In this document: positions 17,852 to 26,582 of the stretch, piece after piece
Numbering within the stretch: position 1 is the stretch's first letter
Layout: each line of letters opens with the position of its first letter
Made by a program: the position numbers and the translations under genes
The notes under the pieces: model-generated
What the model was told of the DNA's origin: nothing
Databases searched by the model: none
The model's input: the letters and a program-made list of their open reading frames with translations, nothing else
Source: an uncultured Oscillospiraceae bacterium
GTDB lineage: Bacteria; Bacillota; Clostridia; Oscillospirales; Oscillospiraceae
NCBI GenBank assembly: GCA_910585735.1
Contig: CAJUEU010000009.1
Span: forward strand, 1-55,359
Direction of reading: 5' to 3'
DNA: 55,359 bases

Positions 17852-19104
17852 GCTTCCACCTCCCGGACAGAAACCGTGATCTCTCCCTGTGCCTTGTCCA
17901 GCAGTACCCGGGGCAGCGTGACGCGTTCCATCTCCCCGGGGGCCAGGTGCTCCCGTTGGAACCGGGCAATGAGGGTCTCCCCCGAGATCACCAGGATCTC
18001 ACTGTTTCTACACACCCGGTTCACCCGGAAAAACAGGTCACAGAAGCTTTCCACCTGTTCCGGACGGATTCGTTGAGGCACGGTGTAGGTGACTCCGTCC
18101 CCGTTTTTGACCTCCAAACAGCCTTCCTGCCCAGCCTCCCCCTCCAGCACATACCGGGCGGCGGCTTCCCCGGCGCGCTGGCTTTCGGCGGTGACAAAGT
18201 CCACCAGGTCGTGGACATGGCACACGTTGCCGCAGGCGAACACCCCGGGGATAGAGGTCTCCATGTTCTCATAGACCACCGCCCCGTTGGTCCGCCGGTC
18301 CATCCCGATCCCTGCCTGGCGGGTCAGCTCGTTTTCCGGGATCAGGCCCACCGAGAGAAGCAGGGTATCGCAGTCAAAGACCATCTCGGTGCCCGGAATG
18401 GGGGCGCGATTTTTATCCACTTTGGACACCACCACCTGCTCCACCCGGTCCCGACCCCGGATGTCTGTGACCGTGTGGGAGAGGTAGAGGGGAATATCAA
18501 AGTCCTGAAGACACTGGACAATGTTGCGGTTGAGGCCCCCCGAGTAAGGCATGACCTCCACGCAGGCCAGGACCTTGGCTCCCTCCAGGGTCATGCGCCG
18601 GGCCATAATGAGGCCGATGTCTCCGCTGCCCAGAATGACCACCCGTTTGCCCGGGAGCCAACCCTCCATGTTTACATACCGCTGGGCGGCCCCGGCGGTG
18701 AAAATCCCGGCGGGGCGGGTGCCTGGGATGGAGATGGCTCCCCTGGTCCGCTCCCGGCAGCCCATGGCCAGGACGATGGCCTTGGCCTCCTCCACCCGGT
18801 AGCCGGTGGCCTTGCCCACCATGTGGACCCTCTTATCTGGGGTGAGCTCCAGCACCATAGTGTCCAGCCGAACTTCCACCCCGGTCTCGCTCAGCAGCTT
18901 CACGAACCGCCCGGCGTACTCCGGGCCGGTGAGTTCCTCCTTGAAGTGGTGGAGCCCAAAGCCGTTGTGGATACACTGGTTGAGGATGCCTCCCAGCTCC
19001 TTATCCCGCTCCACGATCAGGATTTTCTTGAGTCCCTTCTCCCAGGCTGACTGGGCGGCGGCCAGCCCGGCGGGCCCGCCGCCAATTACAATGAGGTCAT
19101 ACAT
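17848..19104 (-). CDS. FAD/NAD(P)-dependent oxidoreductase of the glp operon
   Basis: 418-residue pyridine-nucleotide-disulfide-type flavoprotein. FAD-binding IGGGPAGLAAA is at residues 7-17 and a second dinucleotide site (VVILGSGDIGLIMARR) is mid-protein. The start at 19104 (MYDLIVIGGG) follows GGAGGG by 7 bases; longer reading frames upstream would lie inside the preceding gene and lack a ribosome site. It overlaps the upstream gene by 8 bases. Context points to passing electrons from glycerol-3-phosphate oxidation to NAD(P) or another carrier, as a GlpB-like partner; the exact acceptor is not visible. Confidence 0.88.
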   Translation of the reverse strand: MYDLIVIGGGPAGLAAAQSAWEKGLKKILIVERDKELGGILNQCIHNGFGLHHFKEELTGPEYAGRFVKLLSETGVEVRLDTMVLELTPDKRVHMVGKATGYRVEEAKAIVLAMGCRERTRGAISIPGTRPAGIFTAGAAQRYVNMEGWLPGKRVVILGSGDIGLIMARRMTLEGAKVLACVEVMPYSGGLNRNIVQCLQDFDIPLYLSHTVTDIRGRDRVEQVVVSKVDKNRAPIPGTEMVFDCDTLLLSVGLIPENELTRQAGIGMDRRTNGAVVYENMETSIPGVFACGNVCHVHDLVDFVTAESQRAGEAAARYVLEGEAGQEGCLEVKNGDGVTYTVPQRIRPEQVESFCDLFFRVNRVCRNSEILVISGETLIARFQREHLAPGEMERVTLPRVLLDKAQGEITVSVREVEA

Positions 19105-20584
19105 CCCTGTGCCCTCCCTTCGTCTCCACCTTGAGGAGCCAGGACCCGGACTGGTCCTGAGGGATCTCCCCGGGGGAGAGACCCAACTCCCGGGAGAGAA
19201 GCTCCACCACCCGGGGAGCGCAAAAGCCACCCTGGCACCGGCCCATACCGGCGTTCACCCGCCGCTTTACCCCGTCCACCGAACAGGGGGGAATGGGGCC
19301 GTGCAGGGCCGCTAAGATCTCCCCCTGGGTCACCGTTTCGCACCGGCAGATCACCCGGCCGTAAGAGGGCTCTTTCTCCACCAGAGCGGCTTTTTCCACG
19401 GGGGACAGCTCCTTGAATCGGATCCTTTTGCGTTCACAGATAAAATCTGTCTTTTCCTCCAGAGTTAGTCCGGCCTTGCCCAACAGCTCCACGGCATACT
19501 CCCCGATGGCCGGGGCGGCCGACAAGCCGGGAGAACAAATTCCGGCCAGGTCAATGAAGCCGGGAGCAGCCTCCCGAAGAATAAAATCTCCCCTGTCTGT
19601 GTTGGCCCGCACCCCCGAGAAATTGCGGATAGACTCCCGCAGATTCACCGAGGGCACCGACCGCCGGGCGGCGTCTCCCACGGAACGAAGGCCCTCCCCG
19701 GTGGTGGAGGTGTCGTTTCCTTTGACAGGGGTGGCGTTGGGGCCCACGATCAGGTTGCCGTGGACCGTGGGGGCTACCAGGACCCCCTTGCCCAATTTGC
19801 TGGGGGCCTGGAAGATCACCCGGCCTACCCGGGCTCCCTCGCTCTTGTCCAGCAGGTAATACTCCCCCCGGCTGGGGGTGATGGTGAAATCGTGAGGGGC
19901 CGCCATGTCGTGGATGGCGTCGGCCTCTACCCCGGCGGCGTTCACGACGAACCGGGCCTGAAGCTCCCCCCGGTCGGTATGCACCGTCCACCCACCTTGC
20001 CCTGTAGGGGAGGGGCTTGCCCCTCCCGCCCCCTCCGCTCCTGCCCCGCCGATCGGAGAGAGCCCGGTGACGGCGGTGTTCAAATGGAGCTCCGCCCCGT
20101 TGCGCACCGCCGTTTCCATGAGGGCCAGGCAAAATTCCCAGGGGGAGCAGATAGCCGCCGTAGGGGCGTGAAGGGCGCAGACCGTCTCAGAGGCCAGGTT
20201 GGGCTCCAGGCTTCGGGCCTCCTCCCCGGTGAGGAGCTGCAGCCCGGGAACGCCGTTTTCCACCCCCCGGCGGTAGAGCTCCTCCACCTTGGCCCGGTCC
20301 TCCTCGCTGAGGGCCAGCACAAAGGAACCGCAGCTGCGGTAAGGTACATCCAGCCTTTGGCACAGCCCCTTGGCCAGCTCCACCCCCCGGACGTTGAGGC
20401 GGGCCATAAGAGTCCCCGGCTTTGGGTCATAGCCGGCGTGGAGAATGGCCGAGTTGGCTTTGGTGGCTCCCATGGCCACGTCGTTTTCCCGCTCCAGAAC
20501 GGCAATGTTCAGCTTGTATTTGGAAAGCTGGAAGGCGGCGGCCGCACCCGTAATGCCGCCGCCGATGATCAACACGTCATACAT
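19097..20584 (-). CDS. glpA: Glycerol-3-phosphate dehydrogenase-type FAD protein with BFD-like [2Fe-2S] domain
   Basis: 495 residues. N-terminal FAD motif IIGGGITGAAAAF, a DAO-type catalytic domain, and a C-terminal BFD-like domain with CRC and CQGGFC cysteines that should bind a [2Fe-2S] cluster. It is expected to oxidise glycerol-3-phosphate to dihydroxyacetone phosphate, feeding electrons to the next flavoprotein. The start at 20584 (MYDVLIIGGG) follows GGGGAGGAG. An extra Gly/Ala/Ser/Pro segment of about 15-20 residues near residues 180-200 is encoded by a small palindromic repeat (20003-20028) lying in frame. Related anaerobic dehydrogenases are called GlpA; the symbol is by similarity. 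Confidence 0.85.
   Translation of the reverse strand: MYDVLIIGGGITGAAAAFQLSKYKLNIAVLERENDVAMGATKANSAILHAGYDPKPGTLMARLNVRGVELAKGLCQRLDVPYRSCGSFVLALSEEDRAKVEELYRRGVENGVPGLQLLTGEEARSLEPNLASETVCALHAPTAAICSPWEFCLALMETAVRNGAELHLNTAVTGLSPIGGAGAEGAGGASPSPTGQGGWTVHTDRGELQARFVVNAAGVEADAIHDMAAPHDFTITPSRGEYYLLDKSEGARVGRVIFQAPSKLGKGVLVAPTVHGNLIVGPNATPVKGNDTSTTGEGLRSVGDAARRSVPSVNLRESIRNFSGVRANTDRGDFILREAAPGFIDLAGICSPGLSAAPAIGEYAVELLGKAGLTLEEKTDFICERKRIRFKELSPVEKAALVEKEPSYGRVICRCETVTQGEILAALHGPIPPCSVDGVKRRVNAGMGRCQGGFCAPRVVELLSRELGLSPGEIPQDQSGSWLLKVETKGGHRDV
20003..20028 (+). repeat. TGTAGGGG-type palindromic repeat inside glpA
   Basis: TGTAGGGG followed by the hairpin AGGGG-CTTG-CCCCT and CCCG. The same plan (TGTAGGGG, variable hairpin, CCCG or TCC) occurs at 35338-35362, 43647-43682 and 44743-44769. 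Here it is translated in frame within glpA. Confidence 0.7.
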
Positions 20585-20637
20585 CGTAAGCTCCTCCCCG
20601 GGACCATTCTGTCCCACCAGCGGTGTTTTGCCATTCT

Positions 20638-20666
20638 ATCATATCAAAACTCCGGGCAAAAAGCAA
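20638..20666 (-). promoter_or_regulatory. Promoter of the glp operon
   Basis: On the minus strand TTGCTT, a 17-base spacer and TATGAT. It lies about 55 bases before the glpA start. Confidence 0.7.
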
Positions 20667-20703
20667 TTAGAAAACCGGGCGCCTGGCAAAAAACTTGTTC
20701 AAA

Positions 20704-20713
20704 TTCGACAAAA
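20704..20713. promoter_or_regulatory. Spo0A-box-like site between glpA and the nucleotidase gene
   Basis: TTCGACAAAA, whose complement TTTTGTCGAA matches the Spo0A box. It lies 38 bases upstream of the glp -35 and 38 bases upstream of the nucleotidase -35. Confidence 0.4.
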
Positions 20714-20751
20714 GAAATTGGGATTTCCCGGGAAAATTCCCCTCCTTCAAA

Positions 20752-20780
20752 TTGACAAATGGCCTTCCCCGTGGGATAAT
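20752..20780 (+). promoter_or_regulatory. Promoter of the 5'-nucleotidase gene
   Basis: TTGACA (20752-20757), a 17-base spacer and GATAAT (20775-20780). The gene starts at 20876. Confidence 0.8.
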
Positions 20781-20875
20781 AACGAAAGAGAAGTACAACC
20801 TCCCGGTATGACTTTTGGACTGGGGGGACACAAAAATCCACGAGAGAGCTCTGCTATTCCGAAGGAGGAATTGCC

Positions 20876-22738
20876 ATGAAACGCCCCCTGAACCGTCTGA
20901 CCGCCCTGGGCCTCAGCCTGCTGCTCACCCTTGCCCTTGCTCTGCCCGCCTTGCCCGTGCGGGCCGACGAGCCTCAGGCCGCCCTGACAGTTCTCTTTAC
21001 CCATGACACCCACGACCACTTTTACCCTGACGCCGCCGACGTGGGCGGCTATGGCCGGCTCTATACCGCCCTGAAAAACGCCCGGGCGGAGTCGGCGCAT
21101 CCCACTATCACGGTGGACGCGGGGGACTTTTCTATGGGCTCCCTCTTCCAGACGGTTTACTCCACTGACGCCCCTGAGCTTCGGGTCCTGGGGGCCATGG
21201 GCTATGATGTGGTCACCCTGGGCAACCATGAGTTTGATTACCGCCCTCAGGGGCTGGTGGACATGCTCACCGCCGCCAAGGAGAGCGGGGAAGCCCTGCC
21301 TCAGATCGTCCAGGCCAACTACCGCACCCCCAAGGACCCCGTTGCTCCCGGCATTCAGGCCTTGATGGAGGCTTTTGAAAACTACCCGGTCACCGATTAC
21401 ACCGTCATCCAGCGGGAGGGCATGAAGATCGCCGTGTTCGGCATCATGGGGGTGGATTCCGACGAGTGCGCCCCTATGTCCGGCATGGTTTTGGAGCCGG
21501 TGGCCGAGGCCGCCCGGCGGGTGGTGGCTGAGATCAAAGAGAAGGAAAACCCCACCTTCATCATCTGCCTTTCCCATACGGGCACTGAGGATGGCAAGGG
21601 GGAGGATTACGAGCTGGCCAAGGCGGTGGACGGCATCGACCTCATCATTTCAGGCCATACCCATTCCACCCTCACTGAGCCCATTGAGGTGAACAACACC
21701 CTCATCGTCTCCTGCGGACCCTACACCCAGAACCTGGGCTCCGTCACCATTACCTCGGAGGGAGGCTACACCGATTACACCCTTACCCCCCTGGATGCCG
21801 CTGTCCCCTATGACCCGGAGATCGACGCCCTGGCCCAGAGCTTTAAGGCCGAGGTGGACGAAAATTATCTCTCCCAGTTCGGCTTCGGCTATGATCAGGT
21901 CCTGGCCGTGGCCCATCAGGACTTTACCATTGCCCAGACCGGCGACCTGATCGGTGAGGCCTACATGGCCGCCGTGAAGGAGCTGGAGGGGGAGAACTAC
22001 GACCCCATCGCCTTTGCTGTGACCCCGGACGGAGTCATCCGGGGCCGCATCCGCCAGGGGGAGGTCACCACCTCCCAGGCCTTTGACATCCTCTCCCTGG
22101 GCTCGGGGGCAGACGGAAGCCCGGGGTATCCCCTGGTGTCTGTCTACCTTACGGGACGGGATCTGAAAAACGCCTTTGAAGTGGACGCCTCGGTGTCCCT
22201 TATCATGTCGGCCGCCGAGCTCTTCGGGGCCGGGAGCCACTGGACTTACAACCCCAACCGAATGTTCCTGGACAAGGTGACCGATTGTAAGATCACCACC
22301 CCCGGGATCGCCGGAGCCATTGACGACAACAAGCTCTACCGGGTGGTGGCCGACCTCTATTCCGGCCAGATGCTCTCCACCGTGAAGGGCAAATCCATGG
22401 GCCTGCTCTCCATCACCCCCCGGGACGAGAACGGCAACGAGGTGACCAATTTTGAGACCCGTATCCTCCACGACGCCCAGGGCCGGGAGCTGAAAGCTTG
22501 GCAGGCCTTCGCCTCCTACCTTCAGGTGGCGGGGAACGACCTGGCCCCCGGTCCCGTGAGCAAGACGGTGGCGCCCAGCTGGAACCCCGTCAAGCTCCTG
22601 ATTCCCATGGGGATGCCCACCCTGGTGGTCCTGCTGGCGGTGATCCTGCTCATTGCCCTTGTGGTGCTTATCGTTTATCTGATCCGTACCCGCAAGGCCC
22701 GGAGAGCCAGAAGAGCCGCCAAAAAGGAAGGGAAATAA
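20876..22738 (+). CDS. Secreted, membrane-anchored 5'-nucleotidase / metallophosphatase (UshA-like)
   Basis: 620-residue enzyme predicted to dephosphorylate nucleotides outside the cell. The signal peptide ends near residue 30 (VRA-DE). The metallophosphatase motifs are present: D44 and H46 in FTHDTHDH, GNHEFDY, and GHTHS. A C-terminal 5'-nucleotidase substrate domain follows. A single helix (about residues 575-598) with an Arg/Lys-rich tail would anchor it in the membrane, replacing an LPXTG signal. The start at 20876 follows AAGGAGG. It is monocistronic, closed by a bidirectional terminator. Confidence 0.92.
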   Translation: MKRPLNRLTALGLSLLLTLALALPALPVRADEPQAALTVLFTHDTHDHFYPDAADVGGYGRLYTALKNARAESAHPTITVDAGDFSMGSLFQTVYSTDAPELRVLGAMGYDVVTLGNHEFDYRPQGLVDMLTAAKESGEALPQIVQANYRTPKDPVAPGIQALMEAFENYPVTDYTVIQREGMKIAVFGIMGVDSDECAPMSGMVLEPVAEAARRVVAEIKEKENPTFIICLSHTGTEDGKGEDYELAKAVDGIDLIISGHTHSTLTEPIEVNNTLIVSCGPYTQNLGSVTITSEGGYTDYTLTPLDAAVPYDPEIDALAQSFKAEVDENYLSQFGFGYDQVLAVAHQDFTIAQTGDLIGEAYMAAVKELEGENYDPIAFAVTPDGVIRGRIRQGEVTTSQAFDILSLGSGADGSPGYPLVSVYLTGRDLKNAFEVDASVSLIMSAAELFGAGSHWTYNPNRMFLDKVTDCKITTPGIAGAIDDNKLYRVVADLYSGQMLSTVKGKSMGLLSITPRDENGNEVTNFETRILHDAQGRELKAWQAFASYLQVAGNDLAPGPVSKTVAPSWNPVKLLIPMGMPTLVVLLAVILLIALVVLIVYLIRTRKARRARRAAKKEGK

Positions 22739-22787
22739 TGGTCCCAAAACCGTATGGCCGCAGGGAAGACAAGGCTGACCAAAGCAA

Positions 22788-22827
22788 TAAAAGGGGGGAC
22801 ATACCAAAACGGTATGTCCCCCTTTTT
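22788..22827. terminator. Bidirectional terminator between converging genes
   Basis: Hairpin AAAGGGGGGACATACC / GGTATGTCCCCCTTT with loop AAAAC, A-rich on one side and T-rich on the other. It separates the nucleotidase gene from the rpiR-type gene. Confidence 0.85.
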
Positions 22828-22865
22828 GCGGGGCAAAGGGCGATAGGGTGTTCCCCCGGCGCGGT

Positions 22866-23723
22866 TCAAAGATTTTTGTCTGAAAGCATCAAGGCCTCAT
22901 GCTTGCTGATGTTCCGCCGGGCGGCGGGCATGGAGGAGACCAGGAAGAGATAGAGTACCTCAATGATGGTGATGGCAGAGATGCGGGAGAGGGTGAATTC
23001 CTTGGTGGTGAGCAGGCTCTCCAGGTTGGTGGAGTAGAGGCAGAGGTCTGAGATGCGGGCCAGAGGAGAGCTGGGGTCGCCAGTGATGAGCACGATAGGC
23101 ACCTTCCGCTCCCGGGCGGTTTTGGCGATGTCCAGCAGCCGCCGGGACCGGCCCGAGTGTGAGATCAGGAAGAGCAGGTCGTTGGGGGTCAACGTGAGGG
23201 CAAAGGCCGACTGGTGCTCCAGGATCTCGCTCATGACGCACCGCAGGCCCAGCTGCTTGAACTTGAAGGAGGCGTCCAGGGCCACCGGGATGGTGTTGCC
23301 CACCGCCGCCACCTCGATGATGGAGGCCTTCCGCAGCAGGTCCAACGCCCGCAGCAGGGAATCCTGGCTGAGGGAGTGGATGGTGGCGGTGATCTCGTTG
23401 AGCTTATTGTTCAGGATATTTTCCAGGGATTGGGGAATGTCCTCCAGGCTCACGTCGTTGGAGTGGGTGTCGATCCGATGGGTCTCCCGCACATCCCGGG
23501 CCAGGGAGAGCTGGAACACCCGGTAATTTTCATAGCCCAGCTTTTTGCAGAACCGGGAGACCGTCGCCTCCGAGCTGCCGCTTTCGGCGGCCAGCTGGGC
23601 CTGGGTCATGTTGGCCGCCTCCTGGGCATGAGCCAGAATGTAGTCCGCGATCCGCCGCTCAGCGGCAAAGAGGTTCAGGTCGGAGCAGAGCAGGCTGATG
23701 ATATTGGTCTGGTGGCCCGGCAT
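22866..23723 (-). CDS. RpiR/MurR-family transcriptional regulator
   Basis: 285 residues: an N-terminal helix-turn-helix domain (about residues 1-77; MTQAQLAAESGSSEATVSRFCKKLGY is the recognition region) and a C-terminal SIS sugar-phosphate-binding domain (about 120-260). The start at 23723 is chosen because AGGAGGG sits 6 bases before it; an ATG 27 bases further up lacks a site. It is divergent from the PTS operon, so it most likely controls that operon in response to a sugar phosphate, perhaps through the palindromes at 23826-23851. Confidence 0.9.
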   Translation of the reverse strand: MPGHQTNIISLLCSDLNLFAAERRIADYILAHAQEAANMTQAQLAAESGSSEATVSRFCKKLGYENYRVFQLSLARDVRETHRIDTHSNDVSLEDIPQSLENILNNKLNEITATIHSLSQDSLLRALDLLRKASIIEVAAVGNTIPVALDASFKFKQLGLRCVMSEILEHQSAFALTLTPNDLLFLISHSGRSRRLLDIAKTARERKVPIVLITGDPSSPLARISDLCLYSTNLESLLTTKEFTLSRISAITIIEVLYLFLVSSMPAARRNISKHEALMLSDKNL

Positions 23724-23764
23724 GGCGCTCCCTCCTTTTCCGGCCTGCAAGGGCCTTTTTTATT

Positions 23765-23792
23765 ATTCTACCATAAAATACCCTTTTGTAAA
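23765..23792 (-). promoter_or_regulatory. Promoter of the RpiR-type regulator gene
   Basis: On the minus strand TTTACA, a 16-base spacer and TAGAAT, about 40 bases before the start at 23723. Confidence 0.55.
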
Positions 23793-23825
23793 GGCATACC
23801 AGGGATTTCGATCTGAGCCCCTTTG

Positions 23826-23851
23826 CTTTCATGAAAGAAAATAACTTTCAT
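23826..23851. promoter_or_regulatory. Candidate RpiR-type operator
   Basis: Two overlapping palindromes: CTTTCATGAAAG (23826-23837, perfect) and ATGAAAG-N7-CTTTCAT (23831-23851). TGAAA/TTTCA half sites are typical for this regulator family. They lie just upstream of the PTS -35, between the divergent genes. Confidence 0.55.
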
Positions 23852-23862
23852 ATATTTTATTA

Positions 23863-23891
23863 TTGACAAAAGTAATCCATCACGTTATACT
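23863..23891 (+). promoter_or_regulatory. Promoter of the PTS-esterase-kinase operon
   Basis: TTGACA (23863-23868), a 17-base spacer and TATACT (23886-23891). The first gene starts at 23959. Confidence 0.85.
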
Positions 23892-23958
23892 AAAACCACC
23901 AAAGCCGAAGGAGAGACGGCTTGCATATCAGTACAAAATAAACAAGGAGGAATTTGAG

Positions 23959-25380
23959 ATGGCAAAACAGACGAACAACATCCCCATGATGGCCCAGCAG
24001 ATCGTCAAAGAGATGGGCGGCCGGGGCAACGTGGCCCAACTGAGCCACTGCGCTACCCGCCTGCGGGTGAATGTGGCCGACCCCGGCAAGGTGAACGTGG
24101 ATGAGCTGAAGAAAATCAACGGGGTCTACGGCGTGGAGCTGGCGGGAGACTATCTGCAGGTCATCGTGGGAGCTATCATTGAGGACCTGTACCTGGCTGT
24201 GGAAAAGCTCACCGGCGTCACCGGCGCGGGCAACATTGAAAAGCCCGATGGTCCCAAGCAGAAGAAGACCCTCGGCCAGACCTTCAGCAGTTTCCTGCTG
24301 ATGATGGCCGGTATTATGAGCCCCGTGATCCCCGCCCTGATCGCCGCCGGCTTCCTCTCCACCGTGCTGACCATCATGAGCGTGTTCTTCCACGTGGATG
24401 CCGGTAACTCCACCTACCAGATCCTGAACAACCTGTCCCAGACTGTATTTTACTTCCTGCCTGTGCTGGTGGCTTACACCGCCGCGAAGAAGTTTGACAC
24501 CGAACCTGTGCTGGCCATGGTGCTGGCCTGCTTCCTGCTCTATCCCGAGTGGACCGCCGCGGCGGCTGAGGGCGGCTTTACCAGCTACTTCGGCCTGCCT
24601 GTGCTCCGCACCACCTACAACGGCGCTGTGATCCAGATCATCCTTTCCGTGTGGGTCATGGCCATGCTGGACCGGCTGCTGAAGAAGGTCATCCCCGAGG
24701 TGGCCCGCCACTTCCTCAAGCCCTTCCTGCTCCTGCTCATCATGTCGGTGGTCACCCTTACCGTCACCGGCCCCCTGGGCGGCCTGTTCACCAATTACAT
24801 CGCCGCCGGCGTCAACGCTATCCGTGGAGTTGCCCCCTGGGCCGTGGTCCCCGCCATCATTCTCTTTGCCTCCACGGTGGGCCTGGTGATGCCCGGCTTC
24901 CACCTGGCTCTGGTCCCCATTGCCATGGCCAGCCTCTCCTCGCTGGGCTATGATGACTTTATCAACATCTGGTTCTTCTGCTGCACCATCACCCCGGGCT
25001 TCATCGCCCTGGCCGTGGCGCTGAAAACCAAAAAGAATTCCCTGCGGCAGTTGGGCTTTACCGCTTCTCTGTCCGCCCTGCTGGGCGGTATCTCCGAGCC
25101 CACCACCTACGGCATCTGCTATAAGATGGTCAAGCCTTGGTATGCCTACTTTATCACAGCCTTCACCACCGGCATCCTCACAGGGATCCTGAATCTGAAG
25201 TGCTACGGCTTCGGCGGATACTCCCTGACCAACATCCTTCTGTACCTTGGCCCTGACAAGGATATGGCCAACTTCCGCAACGCTGTCATTCTGGTGGTCT
25301 ATATGGCCGTTATGTCCTTCATCACGGTGAATGTGATCGGCTTTGACGACTCGGTCTACGATGAGGAGAACGCCGCGTAA
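23959..25380 (+). CDS. PTS sugar transporter subunit EIIBC
   Basis: 473-residue membrane protein that imports and phosphorylates a sugar. The EIIB domain is N-terminal (residues 1-90) with the phosphorylated Cys31 in SHCATRLRV. The EIIC domain follows with about ten hydrophobic helices and the motif GGISEPTTYG. The chain is of the glucose/beta-glucoside/sucrose superfamily and has no EIIA domain; an unlinked EIIA must serve it. The start at 23959 follows AAGGAGG. An esterase and a PfkB kinase follow in the same operon. The sugar cannot be named from sequence alone. Confidence 0.9.
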   Translation: MAKQTNNIPMMAQQIVKEMGGRGNVAQLSHCATRLRVNVADPGKVNVDELKKINGVYGVELAGDYLQVIVGAIIEDLYLAVEKLTGVTGAGNIEKPDGPKQKKTLGQTFSSFLLMMAGIMSPVIPALIAAGFLSTVLTIMSVFFHVDAGNSTYQILNNLSQTVFYFLPVLVAYTAAKKFDTEPVLAMVLACFLLYPEWTAAAAEGGFTSYFGLPVLRTTYNGAVIQIILSVWVMAMLDRLLKKVIPEVARHFLKPFLLLLIMSVVTLTVTGPLGGLFTNYIAAGVNAIRGVAPWAVVPAIILFASTVGLVMPGFHLALVPIAMASLSSLGYDDFINIWFFCCTITPGFIALAVALKTKKNSLRQLGFTASLSALLGGISEPTTYGICYKMVKPWYAYFITAFTTGILTGILNLKCYGFGGYSLTNILLYLGPDKDMANFRNAVILVVYMAVMSFITVNVIGFDDSVYDEENAA

Positions 25381-25412
25381 GAAACTCTGACCCAGGAAAG
25401 GATGGTCCCCTT

Positions 25413-26522
25413 ATGGAGCCAAGGAAATACGATCCCACTCTCCCCGGAAAGATCCGGGAGAAGCAGTTTACATCCACCCACAAAAATGGTATGATGGTGC
25501 TCAATAAGGCCATCCCCGACGCCGATGGCGGCAACGTGCTGGACCCCCGGCTCCGGGAGATCATCGCAATGAAGCGGAAGATGTTCTCCTCCCGGGCCAA
25601 GGCGGGCTGGACCCTCAGCGGTGAGCGGTACCGTCCTGACAAGGTGACCTACGACCTGACCACCGCCGACATTACGGTGGACGAACGGCTCATCCCTGTG
25701 GGGGACCACCTGATCGACATCTATATCTACCGGCCTGTGGATGCAAAGCCCGGCCGACCTGTGCTGGTCTATCTCCACGGCGGCGGCTTTACCGCCGGAG
25801 ACATGCGGCTCTACGCCAATCAGATGAAGCTCATTGCCGAAAAGTCCGGCGCCGTGGTGGTTTTCCCCGAGTACCGCCTGGCCCCCGAGTGTCCCTTCCC
25901 CGGTCCCATTGAGGACTGCTGGGGAGCCGTTCAGTGGGTCCATGCCCACGCGGAGGAGATCGGGGCCCACCCGGAGAAGGTGGTCCTGGCCGGAGACAGC
26001 GCGGGCGGAAGCCTGTCGGCTGCCTGCGTCCTTCAGGACAGCGCCGGCATCGTGAAAAAGCTCATCGGCATCTATCCCGGCTGGGATACCCGGAACTACC
26101 ACGACATTCCCGCCTCGGAGTACACCTGGAGCTATGAGGCGTACGACGTGTGCGAGGAGGACCGGGAGGGGGCCTATAGCCGCATTGATCGGATCAAGAG
26201 CGGCATGGAAAAGAGCGAGTCCAGCAGCAATCATCTCTATCTCCAGGGCAGGACCACCACGTCCGACCCGCTGGTAAGTCTGGCCTGCGCCGGGGATGAG
26301 CAGCTTCGGAAATTCCCCGAGACCCTGGTCATTACCGCCCAGTACGACTATCTGACCGTGGGGGCCGACCATGTGGCCAAGCGGCTCCACGACCTGGGGG
26401 TCCCGGTGCGGCTGGTCCGCTACCTGGGCACCGACCACGGCTTCCTGGATATGCTGGGCACCATCGTCCAGTCTGAGGAATTGTGCTGGACCCTGGCTGA
26501 CGAGCTGGCTGGATTGAAATGA
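25413..26522 (+). CDS. Alpha/beta hydrolase, HSL-type esterase
   Basis: 369-residue cytoplasmic esterase or deacylase. The oxyanion motif HGGGF is at residues 122-126, the nucleophile Ser196 in GDSAGG, the acid Asp312 in QYDYL and His342 in TDHGF. It has an N-terminal extension of about 100 residues. No signal peptide. It lies 32 bases after the EIIBC gene and before a PfkB kinase, so a role in removing an acyl group from an imported sugar phosphate is plausible. That role is inference from context. Confidence 0.85.
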   Translation: MEPRKYDPTLPGKIREKQFTSTHKNGMMVLNKAIPDADGGNVLDPRLREIIAMKRKMFSSRAKAGWTLSGERYRPDKVTYDLTTADITVDERLIPVGDHLIDIYIYRPVDAKPGRPVLVYLHGGGFTAGDMRLYANQMKLIAEKSGAVVVFPEYRLAPECPFPGPIEDCWGAVQWVHAHAEEIGAHPEKVVLAGDSAGGSLSAACVLQDSAGIVKKLIGIYPGWDTRNYHDIPASEYTWSYEAYDVCEEDREGAYSRIDRIKSGMEKSESSSNHLYLQGRTTTSDPLVSLACAGDEQLRKFPETLVITAQYDYLTVGADHVAKRLHDLGVPVRLVRYLGTDHGFLDMLGTIVQSEELCWTLADELAGLK

Positions 26523-26530
26523 ACCCCGCG

Positions 26531-26565
26531 CCTTGCGGCCCCTTTTGGGGCCGCAAGGTGAATTT
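26531..26565 (+). terminator. Stem-loop between esterase and PfkB genes
   Basis: Perfect 12-bp hairpin CCTTGCGGCCCC / GGGGCCGCAAGG with a TTTT loop, followed after GTGAA... by a short T-run. The next gene starts at 26583, so it is probably a partial terminator within the operon. Confidence 0.6.
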
Positions 26566-26582
26566 TTCAAGGTGGAGATACT

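Noticed and set aside
18664..18676. GTTTACATACC in the glp operon as a further GTTNACATAAT copy
   Set aside because: Mismatches at two of the last three positions; not counted.
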